Assembly: GCA_903820085.1 (NCBI GenBank)
Contig: CAIJGA010000002.1
Coordinates: 62,001 to 126,000 of the forward strand
Source: an uncultured Chlorobiaceae bacterium
Lineage (GTDB): Bacteria > Bacteroidota > Chlorobiia > Chlorobiales > Chlorobiaceae
Length of the DNA stretch: 64,000 bases
Direction of reading: 5' to 3'
Shown here: one piece after another, positions 9,124-19,990 of the stretch
Layout: each line of letters opens with the position of its first letter
Numbering within the stretch: position 1 is the first letter of the stretch
Program-made: the position numbers and the translations under genes
The notes under the pieces: model-generated
The model's database searches: none
What the model was told of the DNA's origin: nothing
The model's input: the letters and a program-made list of their open reading frames with translations, nothing else

Positions 9124-10203
9124 ATGACCGAACAGAAGAAAAATATAACCGATCTTACCCTCAAGGAACTTCAGCAGGCAATGGCCTTACTGGGAGAACC
9201 CTCTTTCAGGGCAACCCAGATACACCAGTGGCTTTTCAGCCATCAGGCGGCAAGTTTTGACGCCATGACCATCCTGAGTCTTGCCTTACGCAAAAAGCTT
9301 TCAGAAACCTTTTCAATCCATCAGTTAGAACAGGTGGATCATCAGGAGAGCTTTGAAGAAACCTGTGAGAGCCCAACAGAAAAAATCCTGCTAAAACTGA
9401 GCGACCAGAATCTGGTAGAAAGCGTCCTCATCGCATCGGAAAACAGAATGACCGCCTGCGTCTCCTCACAGATCGGATGTCCGCTTCAATGTCCATTCTG
9501 CGCAACAGGAAGAATGGGATTCCGGCGCAATCTGAGTGCCGGTGAAATAACCGGGCAAATCTACGCGCTTAACCAGATGCTTGCCTTGAGAGAGCCAGGC
9601 AAAACCATTACCAACATTGTCTTTATGGGGATGGGTGAGCCGCTGCTGAACACCGACAATGTCATTGAAGCCATTGAAAACCTGAGTACAAGAAATTACA
9701 ATTTCTGCCTTTCGCAGAAAAAAATAACGATTTCAACGGTTGGAGTAATCCCGGAAATTCAACGTCTCGGGCAATCAGGAATGAAAACAAAGCTTGCCGT
9801 CTCGCTTCATTCTGCCGATCAACAGAAACGCGAATCGATTATGCCCATCGCTGCCCGGCAATATCCGCTCAAAGAGCTGGGAAAATCACTTTGTGAATAT
9901 ACCTCAGCGACCGGGATGCCTGTCACCATTGTCTATCTGCTCCTCAAAGGCATCAACGACTCGCTTGACGATGCAAAAATGCTGGCAAAATTTGCCAAAA
10001 CCTTTTTATGCAAAATAAATTTGATTGATTACAATTCAATCATTAATATTAAATTCAAACCTGTTTATAGCACTACCAGAGATATGTTCCAGGAATACCT
10101 CATGAATTCAGGACTGTATGTCACGGTCAGAAAGAGCTACGGCGCAACCATTAATGCGGCATGCGGCCAACTGGCAACAGCCGGCATACAGAACCCGCAA
10201 TAA
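9124..10203 (+). CDS. rlmN: 23S rRNA (adenine(2503)-C2)-methyltransferase RlmN
   Basis: A 359-residue radical SAM enzyme. The [4Fe-4S] cysteines are in CPLQCPFCATG (C119, C123, C126), followed by GMGEPL for SAM binding, SVSLHSAD-like AVSLHSADQQKRE, and the C-terminal mechanistic Cys in NAACGQLA (about 347), which pairs with C112. RlmN methylates C2 of A2503 in 23S rRNA and A37 in some tRNAs through a methyl-cysteine intermediate. Full length. The ATG at 9124 has no obvious ribosome site, as with several genes here. A hypothetical gene follows 21 bases downstream on the same strand. Confidence 0.95.
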   Translation: MTEQKKNITDLTLKELQQAMALLGEPSFRATQIHQWLFSHQAASFDAMTILSLALRKKLSETFSIHQLEQVDHQESFEETCESPTEKILLKLSDQNLVESVLIASENRMTACVSSQIGCPLQCPFCATGRMGFRRNLSAGEITGQIYALNQMLALREPGKTITNIVFMGMGEPLLNTDNVIEAIENLSTRNYNFCLSQKKITISTVGVIPEIQRLGQSGMKTKLAVSLHSADQQKRESIMPIAARQYPLKELGKSLCEYTSATGMPVTIVYLLLKGINDSLDDAKMLAKFAKTFLCKINLIDYNSIINIKFKPVYSTTRDMFQEYLMNSGLYVTVRKSYGATINAACGQLATAGIQNPQ

Positions 10204-10224
10204 TCACTAACCGTCTTAAGAATC

Positions 10225-11668
<1,444 letters not shown>

Positions 11669-11693
11669 GAACCTGAACGTAAAGGATTGGAAT

Positions 11694-11727
11694 AAAAAAG
11701 TCAGTACCCCAGGTACTGGCTTTTTTT
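11694..11727 (+). terminator. Rho-independent terminator after adk
   Basis: Stem CAGTACC/GGTACTG with a 3-base loop, flanked by AAAAAG and followed by seven T. Its position before the first plausible priA ATG at 11739 argues against the longer priA reading that would run through the hairpin. Confidence 0.8.
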
Positions 11728-11738
11728 CATTTATTGCC

Positions 11739-14177
11739 ATGTATGCACTCATAGGAGCAGAAAAATTATTCAGGGGTGAACCCTTCATCGCCCTGGTGCC
11801 CGACACCATGGAGCACGACATTCAGCCGGGATGCATGGTGCTTCTCTCTTTGAAAAATGGAAACGGAAGAGTTTCGATCGGATACATTTTAAGCCTCACG
11901 AACGAAGACGCTGGCGAGAGAGCAAACGTAGAGATATTGGATCTCCTCTATGACGGACGCCCGGTCCTCAGCCCCTCCCTCATGCAGCTTACCGAGTGGA
12001 TGGCCGATTATTATCTCACCCGAAGAATCGATACCCTTTCGGCCGCGCTCCCTGCTGCAGTTCGGACAACGGTTCATGATGTTGTTGAAATAACCAGCTT
12101 CACCCTCCAGGCAGAGGAACCGAAAATCATCAAGACAGCACTCCGGCGTTCGATCATGCAACTGATGATCAGAGAAAAACGGCTCACCATTCATCAATTG
12201 CAGCGGGGGCTCGGCAAAAAACAGTTATATCGCACCCTTTCCGAGCTTGAGCGGGGAGGGCATCTCCGGCTTTCAAAAAAGTTTTCATCCACAAAAGCCA
12301 AACAAAAAGCATCTTATAGGCTCAGCTTATCATTGCCGGATAATGCCGAGGAGAGTCTGAAAAACTCTCCAAAACAGCTTGAGGCATTTAAAATTCTGGC
12401 CTCCCTGGGCAATGCATTCACGTTTGCCGAAAACATCCAAACCTCAAGGGAGACGCTCCATGCCCTTGTAAAGAAAGGATTTGCAGAAAAAATACAAACC
12501 GATATAACAAGCCACTTCACAACCGGATTTTCGGAAGCGCAACAAGCAGCAAAAATCCCGACAGCTTCACAGCAAAATGCTCTTGACCAACTGATTTCTG
12601 CTTTTGAGACCGGCGAGTACCATACGTTCCTGCTTCACGGAGTAACCGGCAGCGGAAAAACCCTGATCTATATCGAGCTGCTGAAAAAGGTTCTTGCTGC
12701 CGGAAAAACTGCTATTGTTCTGGTCCCCGAAATAGCACTGACCCCACAGACAGCAAGCCGGTTCCGTGAGCATTTTCATGATGAAATCACCATCATGCAC
12801 AGCGCCATGAGCAACCAGGAAAAATATGATGCCTGGCACAGTCTCCGGCTCGGAACAACAAAAATTGCGCTCGGTGCCCGCTCAACAATCTTTGCGCCCC
12901 TCGAAAACCTTGGCGCAATTATTGTAGACGAAGAGCATGACAGTGCGTACAAGCAGGATCGTAATCCCCGCTACCATGCAAGGGACACGGCAATCATGAG
13001 AGCGATGTTCAGCAAGGCAATCTGTGTGCTTGGATCGGCAACGCCCTCGTTTGAATCCTACAACAACGCCATTAACGGCAAATACACCCTCGTCAATCTC
13101 CCTGAGCGAGTCGATGGGGCAAGCATGCCCGGTATCACGTTGGTCTGGATGAAAGGAAGTCCAAAAGCCTCATCATCAATTTCGGAACTGCTCTACCAAC
13201 AGATAGCGCTCCGCCTTGAAAAAAACGAGCAGGTCATTCTCCTGCAAAACAGGAGAGGTTTTGCAGGAAGTATCTTCTGTCTTGACTGTGGCCACATCCC
13301 TCTCTGCCGGTTCTGCAATATCCCTCTCGTCTACCATGCGGCCCAGAAACATCTCCGATGCCACTACTGCGGCCATACCATCAACTTCACGGAGGCATGC
13401 CTGAAATGTTCATCGACCAATCTTTTTTATAAGAGCAGCGGTACCGAACGAATACAGGAAGAGCTGCAAACCCTCTTCCCCGAAGAAAAAATTCTTCGTA
13501 TGGATGTCGATACCACCACAGCAAAAGGCTCTCACGGAAGGATTCTCAAAGAATTTCACGACCGCAAGGCACGCATTCTGCTCGGTACGCAAATGGTCGC
13601 CAAAGGGCTAGATTTTCCGGCAGTCACCCTTGTTGGCGTGCTGATGGCCGATATTGGGCTCAATATTCCCGACTTCCGGGCTTCAGAAAGAACATTTTCG
13701 CTTCTTACCCAGGTAGCAGGACGTGCCGGACGCGCATCCTTGCCGGGAGAGGTCTACCTGCAGATCTACAACAGAGAAAACGATGTTTTTACCGCTCTTT
13801 TGCAAGGTGCCGGCAGTTTTGAAAAGTTTTATTTCCACGAAACTGCTGTACGAAAGGAACTCCGGTACCCGCCTGCTTCACGGCTCATAAAATTTGAATG
13901 CAGCGCAGAGGATGAAAAACAGGCTGAAGCTGCCGCACTGTATTGCCGAAACACCCTCGAGCAGCAACTTCCGGCAGAAAAAGGAACTGTTCTTGGCCCT
14001 GCACCGGCAGGTATTGCAAAAATTAAAGGACGGTACCGCTACCATGTACTCGTTAAACTCTTCGATGGCAAACTCTCGGCACCATTTGTCAAACAGATGA
14101 GCGACAGCATAACCAGCAGCTTCCGTTCATCAGGGCTTACGCTCACTATTGATGTCGATCCCCAGAATCTCATGTAG
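11739..14177 (+). CDS. priA: Primosomal protein N' (replication restart helicase)
   Basis: A superfamily 2 helicase that reloads the replisome at stalled forks. Motif I GVTGSGKT is near residue 301, motif II DEEH near 397, GSATPSFES follows as motif III, and motifs V/VI appear as LGTQMVAKGLDFP and QVAGRAGR. Eight zinc-binding cysteines lie between 510 and 565 (CLDCGHIPLCRFC, CHYCGH, CLKC). An upstream in-frame start exists at 11649 but it overlaps adk and reads through the terminator, so 11739 (812 residues) is chosen; the ATG lacks a clear ribosome site, so the start stays moderately uncertain. Confidence 0.93.
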   Translation: MYALIGAEKLFRGEPFIALVPDTMEHDIQPGCMVLLSLKNGNGRVSIGYILSLTNEDAGERANVEILDLLYDGRPVLSPSLMQLTEWMADYYLTRRIDTLSAALPAAVRTTVHDVVEITSFTLQAEEPKIIKTALRRSIMQLMIREKRLTIHQLQRGLGKKQLYRTLSELERGGHLRLSKKFSSTKAKQKASYRLSLSLPDNAEESLKNSPKQLEAFKILASLGNAFTFAENIQTSRETLHALVKKGFAEKIQTDITSHFTTGFSEAQQAAKIPTASQQNALDQLISAFETGEYHTFLLHGVTGSGKTLIYIELLKKVLAAGKTAIVLVPEIALTPQTASRFREHFHDEITIMHSAMSNQEKYDAWHSLRLGTTKIALGARSTIFAPLENLGAIIVDEEHDSAYKQDRNPRYHARDTAIMRAMFSKAICVLGSATPSFESYNNAINGKYTLVNLPERVDGASMPGITLVWMKGSPKASSSISELLYQQIALRLEKNEQVILLQNRRGFAGSIFCLDCGHIPLCRFCNIPLVYHAAQKHLRCHYCGHTINFTEACLKCSSTNLFYKSSGTERIQEELQTLFPEEKILRMDVDTTTAKGSHGRILKEFHDRKARILLGTQMVAKGLDFPAVTLVGVLMADIGLNIPDFRASERTFSLLTQVAGRAGRASLPGEVYLQIYNRENDVFTALLQGAGSFEKFYFHETAVRKELRYPPASRLIKFECSAEDEKQAEAAALYCRNTLEQQLPAEKGTVLGPAPAGIAKIKGRYRYHVLVKLFDGKLSAPFVKQMSDSITSSFRSSGLTLTIDVDPQNLM

Positions 14178-14218
14178 CAAACCGCTTATTTCAGCCTGCC
14201 CCCCGCAAGTTACATCAA

Positions 14219-14256
14219 GAAAAAAAAGCCATTCATGCAAGAATGGCTTTTTTTTT
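14219..14256 (+). terminator. Rho-independent terminator after priA
   Basis: Perfect stem AAGCCATTC/GAATGGCTT with loop ATGCAA, preceded by a run of A and followed by nine T, so it could act in both directions. Confidence 0.9.
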
Positions 14257-14610
14257 GCAGTCGCACGCTCTCGCTCAGATATACTGCTTGAAAAATTAAG
14301 GCTCTTTTTTTTGCCAAAAACGCCTATAAACCTTAAATTTATTGCATAAATGTATTTTTTTATTAAAAAAAATCAACTATAATTGAGCTGTGCCTAAATT
14401 TTTAACTATCACCGATTCAAGATATGTACCAGATGAAAACAAAAAAAGATGCAAAAGTATCTTGTGCTCAATTTCAGGAGCACCAACCGGTGAAGTATTC
14501 AAATAATATGACTACACTCTTTAAAAGCGGCGTTACGCTAATAACACTTTGCGTCAATTAAAGAAAAACACAACATCTGGCAATTTTCTCAACATCTAAA
14601 TAAAAATAAT
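14257..14610. other. Long leader region of amt; possible 45-codon ORF
   Basis: AT-rich region between the priA terminator and amt, expected to contain the amt promoter. I see no good sigma-54 (TGGCAC-N5-TTGC) box. A frame from ATG at 14424 to TAA at 14559-14561 encodes 45 residues starting MYQMKTKKDAKVSC and ending TLFKSGVTLITLCVN. It has no ribosome site and may be chance or a leader peptide. Confidence 0.3.
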
Positions 14611-14670
14611 ATGAAATCAAGAGCAGTCAGCCTCGAAAGGGGTCACTATTTTGCCCGAATCAGGGCGAAT

Positions 14671-16152
14671 ATGAAGAGACAAAAAAACTGGAAACTTGGG
14701 TTGACCATTTTTGCAAGTAAGATGATAGGGTTATTGCTGGTCCTCTTGTCAATGAACACATTAAGCGGAATTATCGGTACACCGGCAAACGCCGCTGTTA
14801 CCTATTCACCGATCGAAACGAATCTGATCAATTCACTCAACACCGTCTGGACTTTGATCGCTGCAGCCCTTGTATTTGGCATGCAGGCCGGATTCGTGAT
14901 GCTTGAAGCCGGTTTTGCCAGAAAACGCGAAACCGTCAACGTGCTTATTGAGTGTGTTCTGGATACAGCTATCTGCGGCATCTCGTTCTGGGCAATCGGA
15001 TATGCCTTCATGTTCAGTACAGGAAACGGCTTTATCGGCCAGGAGTGGTTCTTCCTGCAAGGTGCACCTGCGACCTATGGCACGACCGGCGTAGCACTTC
15101 TGGCTCACTGGGTGTTCCAGTTTGCATTTGCCGATACCGCTTCAACCATTACATCCGGCGCCATGATTGGGCGTACCAGTTTCCGGGGCGATATCCTTTA
15201 CAGTATTGGCGTGACGGCATTCATCTATCCAATCATTGGTCACTGGGCATGGGGTCCTGACGGATTTTTGGTAACCATGGGCACTCCCGGAAATTTCCTG
15301 CCGTTCCTTGGCAATCCTTTCCGTGATTTTGCAGGTTCTACGGTTGTGCATACCATTGGCGGTGTAGTTTCATTGGCAGGTGCCATTGTTTTAGGACCAC
15401 GCATTGGACGCATTTTTTTGCGGGATGACAAAGAGAGAGGCGGTCTGCCTGCAGCTCACAACCTGCCGGTTGCTGTTACAGGAGCCTTCCTCTTGTGGTT
15501 CGGATGGTATGGCTTTAACCCTGGAAGTACGCTTTCTGCCATGGATGCCATTGGTATCGGCCGCGTGGCTGCAAATACAACGCTGGCGGCTTGTGGCGGA
15601 TCACTCAGTGCCATGTTCCTGGCCTTCTATTTTGGCTCATTCAAGGGGAAGTTTGACGTTGGCTTTACCGTTAACGGCCTTTTGGGCGGATTGGTAGCTA
15701 TTACAGCACCGTGCTACTGGGTATCACCGTTTGGTTCAATCATCATCGGCCTTATTGCTGGTGCAATTGTTTTTGGCGGCATTTACCTGCTTGAATATCT
15801 TCGCATTGATGATCCGGTAGGCGCTGTTCCAGTTCATGGATTGAACGGTATTTTCGGAACCTGGGCAATCGGTCTTTTTGCTACTGGAGAGTACGGATGC
15901 ACCACTCCTTTCGGTGCGGACAACTCTGCCCCTGTAACAGGACTGTTTTACGGCGGAGGATGGAATGTATTTCTTGCACAATTTGTCGGAAATGCAATTG
16001 TTACGCTGACAACCTTTACCGTTGCAATCATGCTGATGTGGGTAATCAACAAACTGCCATACCCATTCAAATTGCGTGTAGAGCCTGAAGGTGAAACCGG
16101 AGTTGGCGGATTGGATGTTTTCGAGCATGGTGCTGAAGCATACACCAACTGA
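14671..16152 (+). CDS. amt: Ammonium transporter (Amt family)
   Basis: Channel for ammonium uptake across the cytoplasmic membrane, working as a trimer gated by P-II proteins. Conserved signatures are FGMQAGFVMLEAGFARKRE, FQFAFADTASTITSGAM and the twin pore histidines in VHTIGGVVSLAGA and VPVHGLNGIFGTWA. There are about 11 membrane segments after an N-terminal signal-like segment (SKMIGLLLVLLSMNTL...ANAA). I favour the ATG at 14671 (493 residues); an upstream ATG at 14611 adds 20 residues. A P-II gene follows after a strong inverted repeat, the classic amtB-glnK pairing, so nitrogen control is expected. Confidence 0.95.
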   Translation: MKRQKNWKLGLTIFASKMIGLLLVLLSMNTLSGIIGTPANAAVTYSPIETNLINSLNTVWTLIAAALVFGMQAGFVMLEAGFARKRETVNVLIECVLDTAICGISFWAIGYAFMFSTGNGFIGQEWFFLQGAPATYGTTGVALLAHWVFQFAFADTASTITSGAMIGRTSFRGDILYSIGVTAFIYPIIGHWAWGPDGFLVTMGTPGNFLPFLGNPFRDFAGSTVVHTIGGVVSLAGAIVLGPRIGRIFLRDDKERGGLPAAHNLPVAVTGAFLLWFGWYGFNPGSTLSAMDAIGIGRVAANTTLAACGGSLSAMFLAFYFGSFKGKFDVGFTVNGLLGGLVAITAPCYWVSPFGSIIIGLIAGAIVFGGIYLLEYLRIDDPVGAVPVHGLNGIFGTWAIGLFATGEYGCTTPFGADNSAPVTGLFYGGGWNVFLAQFVGNAIVTLTTFTVAIMLMWVINKLPYPFKLRVEPEGETGVGGLDVFEHGAEAYTN

Positions 16153-16164
16153 CGTCAATACCAT

Positions 16165-16206
16165 TGACAGAAAACAGGAGTATTGCATTGCTCCTGTTTT
16201 CTGTCA
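16165..16206 (+). terminator. Long perfect inverted repeat between amt and P-II gene
   Basis: A 16-bp perfect stem (TGACAGAAAACAGGAG against CTCCTGTTTTCTGTCA) with a 10-base loop begins 12 bases after the amt stop. It has no strong T-run after it. It may be a terminator or attenuator that lowers P-II expression relative to amt, or an mRNA-stabilising hairpin. Confidence 0.7.
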
Positions 16207-16313
16207 GTCACATCCCGTGAACATGAGATCTTGACATGCAAATGTGTTAATTTTGAGATCATCAGTAACTTTTGATTTTTAAAATTACTAACCCAATAAA
16301 AAACTATTCTGTT

Positions 16314-16661
16314 ATGAAAAAAATAGAGGCGATTATCCGGCGTTCCAAATTCGAAGAAGTCAAAGCCGCATTGCACGCTATTGATATTGACTTCTTTTCC
16401 TATACCGAAACCTTCGGTGTTGGAAATGAGCGAAAAAAGAAAGATGTATTCCGTGGCTCTGCTGATACTGATTATATCTCCCGCTTAACGTTATCGATCG
16501 TTGTTCGCGACATCAATCTTCGTAAAACTGTAGACTGCCTTTTGAAAACAGCTTATACCGGCGAAATTGGAGATGGAAAGATCTTCGTATGGCATGTTGA
16601 AGAGTCCTATCGTATCCGTACCGGAGAGAGCGGCGACGATTCCATGTATAACAAGGATTGA
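16314..16661 (+). CDS. Divergent P-II nitrogen regulatory protein
   Basis: 115 residues. The P-II end signature GDGKIFVWHVEESYRIRTGE is present and the fold pattern matches. The T-loop is unusual: where GlnB/GlnK have a Tyr-51 uridylylation site (YRGxxY), this protein reads KDVFRGSADTDY, with Phe46 in place of the modified Tyr, and the 2-oxoglutarate/ATP-contacting Gln39 region reads GVGNERKKK. It probably still regulates the upstream amt but cannot be uridylylated at the usual residue. ATG at 16314 is used; an upstream in-frame codon at 16272 lies in leader sequence. Confidence 0.88.
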   Translation: MKKIEAIIRRSKFEEVKAALHAIDIDFFSYTETFGVGNERKKKDVFRGSADTDYISRLTLSIVVRDINLRKTVDCLLKTAYTGEIGDGKIFVWHVEESYRIRTGESGDDSMYNKD

Positions 16662-16685
16662 ATGACCCGTCCCCGAAACAGCAAC

Positions 16686-16718
16686 AAAAAAGCCGCCCTT
16701 GAAACAGGCGGCTTTTTT
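16686..16718. terminator. Bidirectional terminator between P-II gene and pgi
   Basis: Stem AAAAAAGCCGCC/GGCGGCTTTTTT around a 9-base loop. Located between two convergent genes, it can serve both. Confidence 0.9.
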
Positions 16719-16743
16719 GTTTATCACCATTCCTTATGAACGT

Positions 16744-18432
16744 TCAAATCTCATCGAAAAACGAGAGCTGAGGATTTGCATCAGGCAAGTTCTTCATTCG
16801 CGCTTCGCGATAGGCATTGATCAGGGCATTCGTTGAACTGTCGTGACACGAAACCCTTTCAATGCCCTGGATTTCAGGATAAATAGCCTTGGCGAGCTGT
16901 TTGCCAAGCTCAACACCCCACTGGTCAAAAGAGTTAACCCCCCAGATAATGCCCTGCACAAAAACCTTGTGCTCGTACATGGCAATAAGAGCTCCGAGAG
17001 TGTACGGGTTAAGCTCATCAAGAAGGATCGTATTGGTCGGACGGTTTCCGGGAAAAACCTTATGCGGCATCAAAGTGTTCACCTCTGAAGCATTATAACC
17101 GGCAGCTTCAAGCTCCTGGCGAACCTCCTGCTCATTTTTGCCTTTCATGAGCGCTTCGGTCTGTGCAAAACAGTTGGCAAGCAGAATATCATGATGCTCC
17201 CCTAGCGGGTTCCGGGATTTGAGCGGCACAATAAAATCAGCAGGAATAAAATTCGGGCTCTGATGGAGCAACTGGAAAAAAGCATGCTGTGAATTCGTAC
17301 CCGGTTCGCCCCAGATTACCGGTCCGGTTGCATACTCCACCGTGTTGCCTTGCTTGTCAACCCGCTTGCCGTTGCTTTCCATATCGAGCTGCTGGAGAAA
17401 GGCAGGAAAACGGTGCAAATACTGGTCGTAAGGGATAACGGCATGGGACTGGACATCAAAGAAATTATTGTACCAGACGCCAAGCAGCCCAAGAAGAACA
17501 GGGATATTGCCTTCAAGAGGCTCCTTACGGAAATGCTCATCCATGGCATATGCTCCATTGAGCAGCTCCTGAAAACACTCAAAGCCAAGAAAGAGAGCGA
17601 TGGAAAGCCCGATGGAAGACCAGAGCGAATAACGTCCGCCAACCCAGTCCCAGAACCTGAACATGTTTGCCTCATCAATACCGAACTCGACAACCTTTGA
17701 ACGATTGGTTGAAACAGCCACAAAATGCTTTGCAATATGCGACTTGTCGGCAGCATGAGTCAAAAACCAGTCCCGGGCGCTCATGGCATTGGTCAGCGTC
17801 TCCTGTGTCGTGAACGTTTTGGAGGCTATGATGAAAAGCGTCGTTTCAGGATCAAGCTTTTTCAGAGTCTCACTGATATGGGTTCCGTCGATATTGGAGA
17901 CAAAATGAACCTGCAAATGGCCGTGAGCAAAAGGCCGAAGCGCTTCAGCAACCATACAGGGACCGAGATCAGAACCGCCAATACCGATATTGACCACATC
18001 GGTCATCCGCTTTCCGGTATATCCCTTCCAGGTGCCCGAAATCACCCTCTCGCAACAGTCCTTCATCTGGGCGAGCACATCAGCAATTTCACTTGAAAGA
18101 TCAAGACCATCAACCTCCAGCGAGTAACCTGAAGGTCTGCGAAGAGCGGTATGAAGCACCGCACGATTTTCGGTAGAGTTGATTGCCTCCCCGGCAAACA
18201 TTTCGTCCCGCTTTTTTTCAAGCTCAACGCTCCGCGCAAGATCCAGAAGCAACTCCATGCTGCGGGAGGTGATCCTGTTTTTTGAATAGTCAAGCATCAG
18301 GCTCCCCCAGCGAATGGATAGCCGCTCAAACCGATTGGCATCCTCCTGAAACAACTGTCGCATATGCAGTTTCTCAATCTCCTGCTTGTGTGAAACCAGA
18401 GCACTCCAGACGGCACTTCGCAATAGGGCCAT
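16744..18432 (-). CDS. pgi: Glucose-6-phosphate isomerase
   Basis: 562 residues, the long form of PGI. It interconverts glucose-6-phosphate and fructose-6-phosphate; in a green sulfur bacterium this feeds gluconeogenesis and glycogen. Signatures: [12 protein letters not shown], the sugar-phosphate site [30 protein letters not shown] with catalytic Glu and His, and [13 protein letters not shown] carrying the C-terminal catalytic Lys. All key residues appear intact. ATG at 18432. An RsbW-like gene lies 61 bases upstream on the same strand. Confidence 0.96.
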   Translation of the reverse strand: MALLRSAVWSALVSHKQEIEKLHMRQLFQEDANRFERLSIRWGSLMLDYSKNRITSRSMELLLDLARSVELEKKRDEMFAGEAINSTENRAVLHTALRRPSGYSLEVDGLDLSSEIADVLAQMKDCCERVISGTWKGYTGKRMTDVVNIGIGGSDLGPCMVAEALRPFAHGHLQVHFVSNIDGTHISETLKKLDPETTLFIIASKTFTTQETLTNAMSARDWFLTHAADKSHIAKHFVAVSTNRSKVVEFGIDEANMFRFWDWVGGRYSLWSSIGLSIALFLGFECFQELLNGAYAMDEHFRKEPLEGNIPVLLGLLGVWYNNFFDVQSHAVIPYDQYLHRFPAFLQQLDMESNGKRVDKQGNTVEYATGPVIWGEPGTNSQHAFFQLLHQSPNFIPADFIVPLKSRNPLGEHHDILLANCFAQTEALMKGKNEQEVRQELEAAGYNASEVNTLMPHKVFPGNRPTNTILLDELNPYTLGALIAMYEHKVFVQGIIWGVNSFDQWGVELGKQLAKAIYPEIQGIERVSCHDSSTNALINAYREARMKNLPDANPQLSFFDEI

Positions 18433-18493
18433 AAGTAATATTTGTTTACCTGTTTATAATTTTAAGCCTGCCATAAAAAGGACAACTCTTCAG

Positions 18494-18901
18494 TCAATAG
18501 GGACGATAACGAAGCTTCAGTACCGATCCGTTTCCATCACGCTCAAGAGCAATGATTTCAGCAATGCTCCGAATAATATAGATACCGCGCCCGGATAACC
18601 TGAAAAGATTTTGGGGATCAAGAGGATCTGGCAGTTCATCCGGATTGAAACCCTTTCCAGAGTCCCTGACCGAGATCAGAAGCACATCTTCGAATACGGC
18701 AAAAACACAGGAGACACTCAACTCGCTCTGCTCCCTGTTCCCATGCCTGACGGCATTCACAAAGGCCTCTTTCATGGCAAGCTGAAGCTTCTCAACGCAC
18801 AAATTGCTGTAACCCTCACCCTCGGCAAACAAGTCAATAAACTCGTTCAGTGCACCATATCCGGAATAACTGCCGGTCAGCACAATTTCAGCTCGCTTCA
18901 T
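18494..18901 (-). CDS. RsbW-like serine kinase / anti-sigma factor (HATPase_c_2)
   Basis: A stand-alone GHKL ATPase domain of about 135 residues: N-box MKEAFVNAVRHGN, G1 VRDSGKGFNPDELPDP and G2 SGRGIYIIRSI. No DHp helix or other domain. Such proteins bind anti-sigma antagonists or sigma factors in partner-switching systems. No STAS antagonist or PP2C phosphatase gene is next to it in this window. Start is ambiguous among ATGs at 18901, 18907, 18916 and further; I chose the one just before KRAEIVLTGSYSG. Confidence 0.82.
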   Translation of the reverse strand: MKRAEIVLTGSYSGYGALNEFIDLFAEGEGYSNLCVEKLQLAMKEAFVNAVRHGNREQSELSVSCVFAVFEDVLLISVRDSGKGFNPDELPDPLDPQNLFRLSGRGIYIIRSIAEIIALERDGNGSVLKLRYRPY

Positions 18902-19174
18902 AATCATGGATTTCATTGCCGAAACACAGCAATACACGCTGTGAATGTACAACGAAGTGAGCGACCGAACAAACTCTGAAAAATCCTCGTTAGGCTTTAT
19001 TTTATTAGGAATATTGTCAATTAAGGCTAATATTTATTACTTATTTGTATTATTTAATTAAAATAATATATTACTCAGGAAGATTTTCTTAAACAATTCA
19101 GTGTTTTTTTTAGAGACAAAAAAGAAAACAACTGATCAAGTGGCAGCACAAAAAACAAAACAAGGAGTACATCA

Positions 19175-19897
19175 ATGAAAAAAACAGTAAAACTCTTAAG
19201 CCTCGCGGCAGCAATTTTTGCAGGACTCAGCGGGACCGCCCAGGCCGAAGGGTTTAAGATCGGAGCAGATGTGGTCAGCAGTTATGTATGGAGAGGAACA
19301 GAAATAAGTGTTTTTAATGGTGGTCTTGGTGATTCCCCGGCCATTCAGCCTGCACTGTCCTATACATTCCCCGGTATAGGTGTTGTTGTTGGCGCTTGGG
19401 GCTCTTATGCTGTAACTGAAAATAGTGGTCACAGGTATAAGGAAGTTGATCTCTATGTTGCCGTTCCGGTTGGGCCATTTACCCTGACCGCAACCGATTA
19501 TTATGTCCCGTTTGTTGGTGGCACCAACAGGACATTCGATTTCAGCAGTGATGGGCCAAACGTGGTTGAAGTTAGTGTTGGCTATGCAAAAGACAATCTC
19601 AGCCTTTTGGCAGCAATCAACGTTGCTGGCAATACAGGCAGTTCAAGCAATGGAGTTCAGAATGCCAAGTACTTTGAAGCTGGCTACAAGTTCTACAGCA
19701 AGGATGGCTACACCGCAAAAGGCGTTGTTGGCTTAGGTGATGAAGATTTCTATGGCGACCAGTTCGGCATCCAGAAAACCGGCAATATTGCCCTTGTCAA
19801 CACCGGCATATCAGTTTCAAAAGACCGCTACACCGCATCATACGTCTACAATCCTGACACCGAAGCTTCACACCTTGTTTTTATGGCTTCCTTCTGA
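19175..19897 (+). CDS. Outer-membrane beta-barrel protein, TorF-like
   Basis: 240 residues with a clear signal peptide (MKKTVKLLSLAAAIFAGLSG, cleavage after AQA). The mature part alternates short beta strands with aromatic ends (SSYVWRGTEIS, AIQPALSYTFPGIGVVVGAW, EVSVGYAKDNLSLLAAINV) and finishes in VFMASF, a C-terminal Phe typical of barrel proteins recognised by BamA. The SSYVWRG opening followed by PAIQPALSY resembles a family of unknown function common in aquatic bacteria. A good AAGGAG-type site precedes the ATG. Substrate unknown. Confidence 0.8.
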   Translation: MKKTVKLLSLAAAIFAGLSGTAQAEGFKIGADVVSSYVWRGTEISVFNGGLGDSPAIQPALSYTFPGIGVVVGAWGSYAVTENSGHRYKEVDLYVAVPVGPFTLTATDYYVPFVGGTNRTFDFSSDGPNVVEVSVGYAKDNLSLLAAINVAGNTGSSSNGVQNAKYFEAGYKFYSKDGYTAKGVVGLGDEDFYGDQFGIQKTGNIALVNTGISVSKDRYTASYVYNPDTEASHLVFMASF

Positions 19898-19934
19898 ACA
19901 AAAAAGTCCTGAATGCTCTTCCTCTATCGGGCAC

Positions 19935-19970
19935 AAAAAAAGAGACCGCCAAAAACGGTCTCTTTTTTTT
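19935..19970. terminator. Bidirectional terminator
   Basis: Stem AGAGACCG/CGGTCTCT with A-run before and eight T after, between the convergent barrel-protein and acetyltransferase genes. Confidence 0.9.
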
Positions 19971-19990
19971 CTCTCTCCATAACCTCAAGG

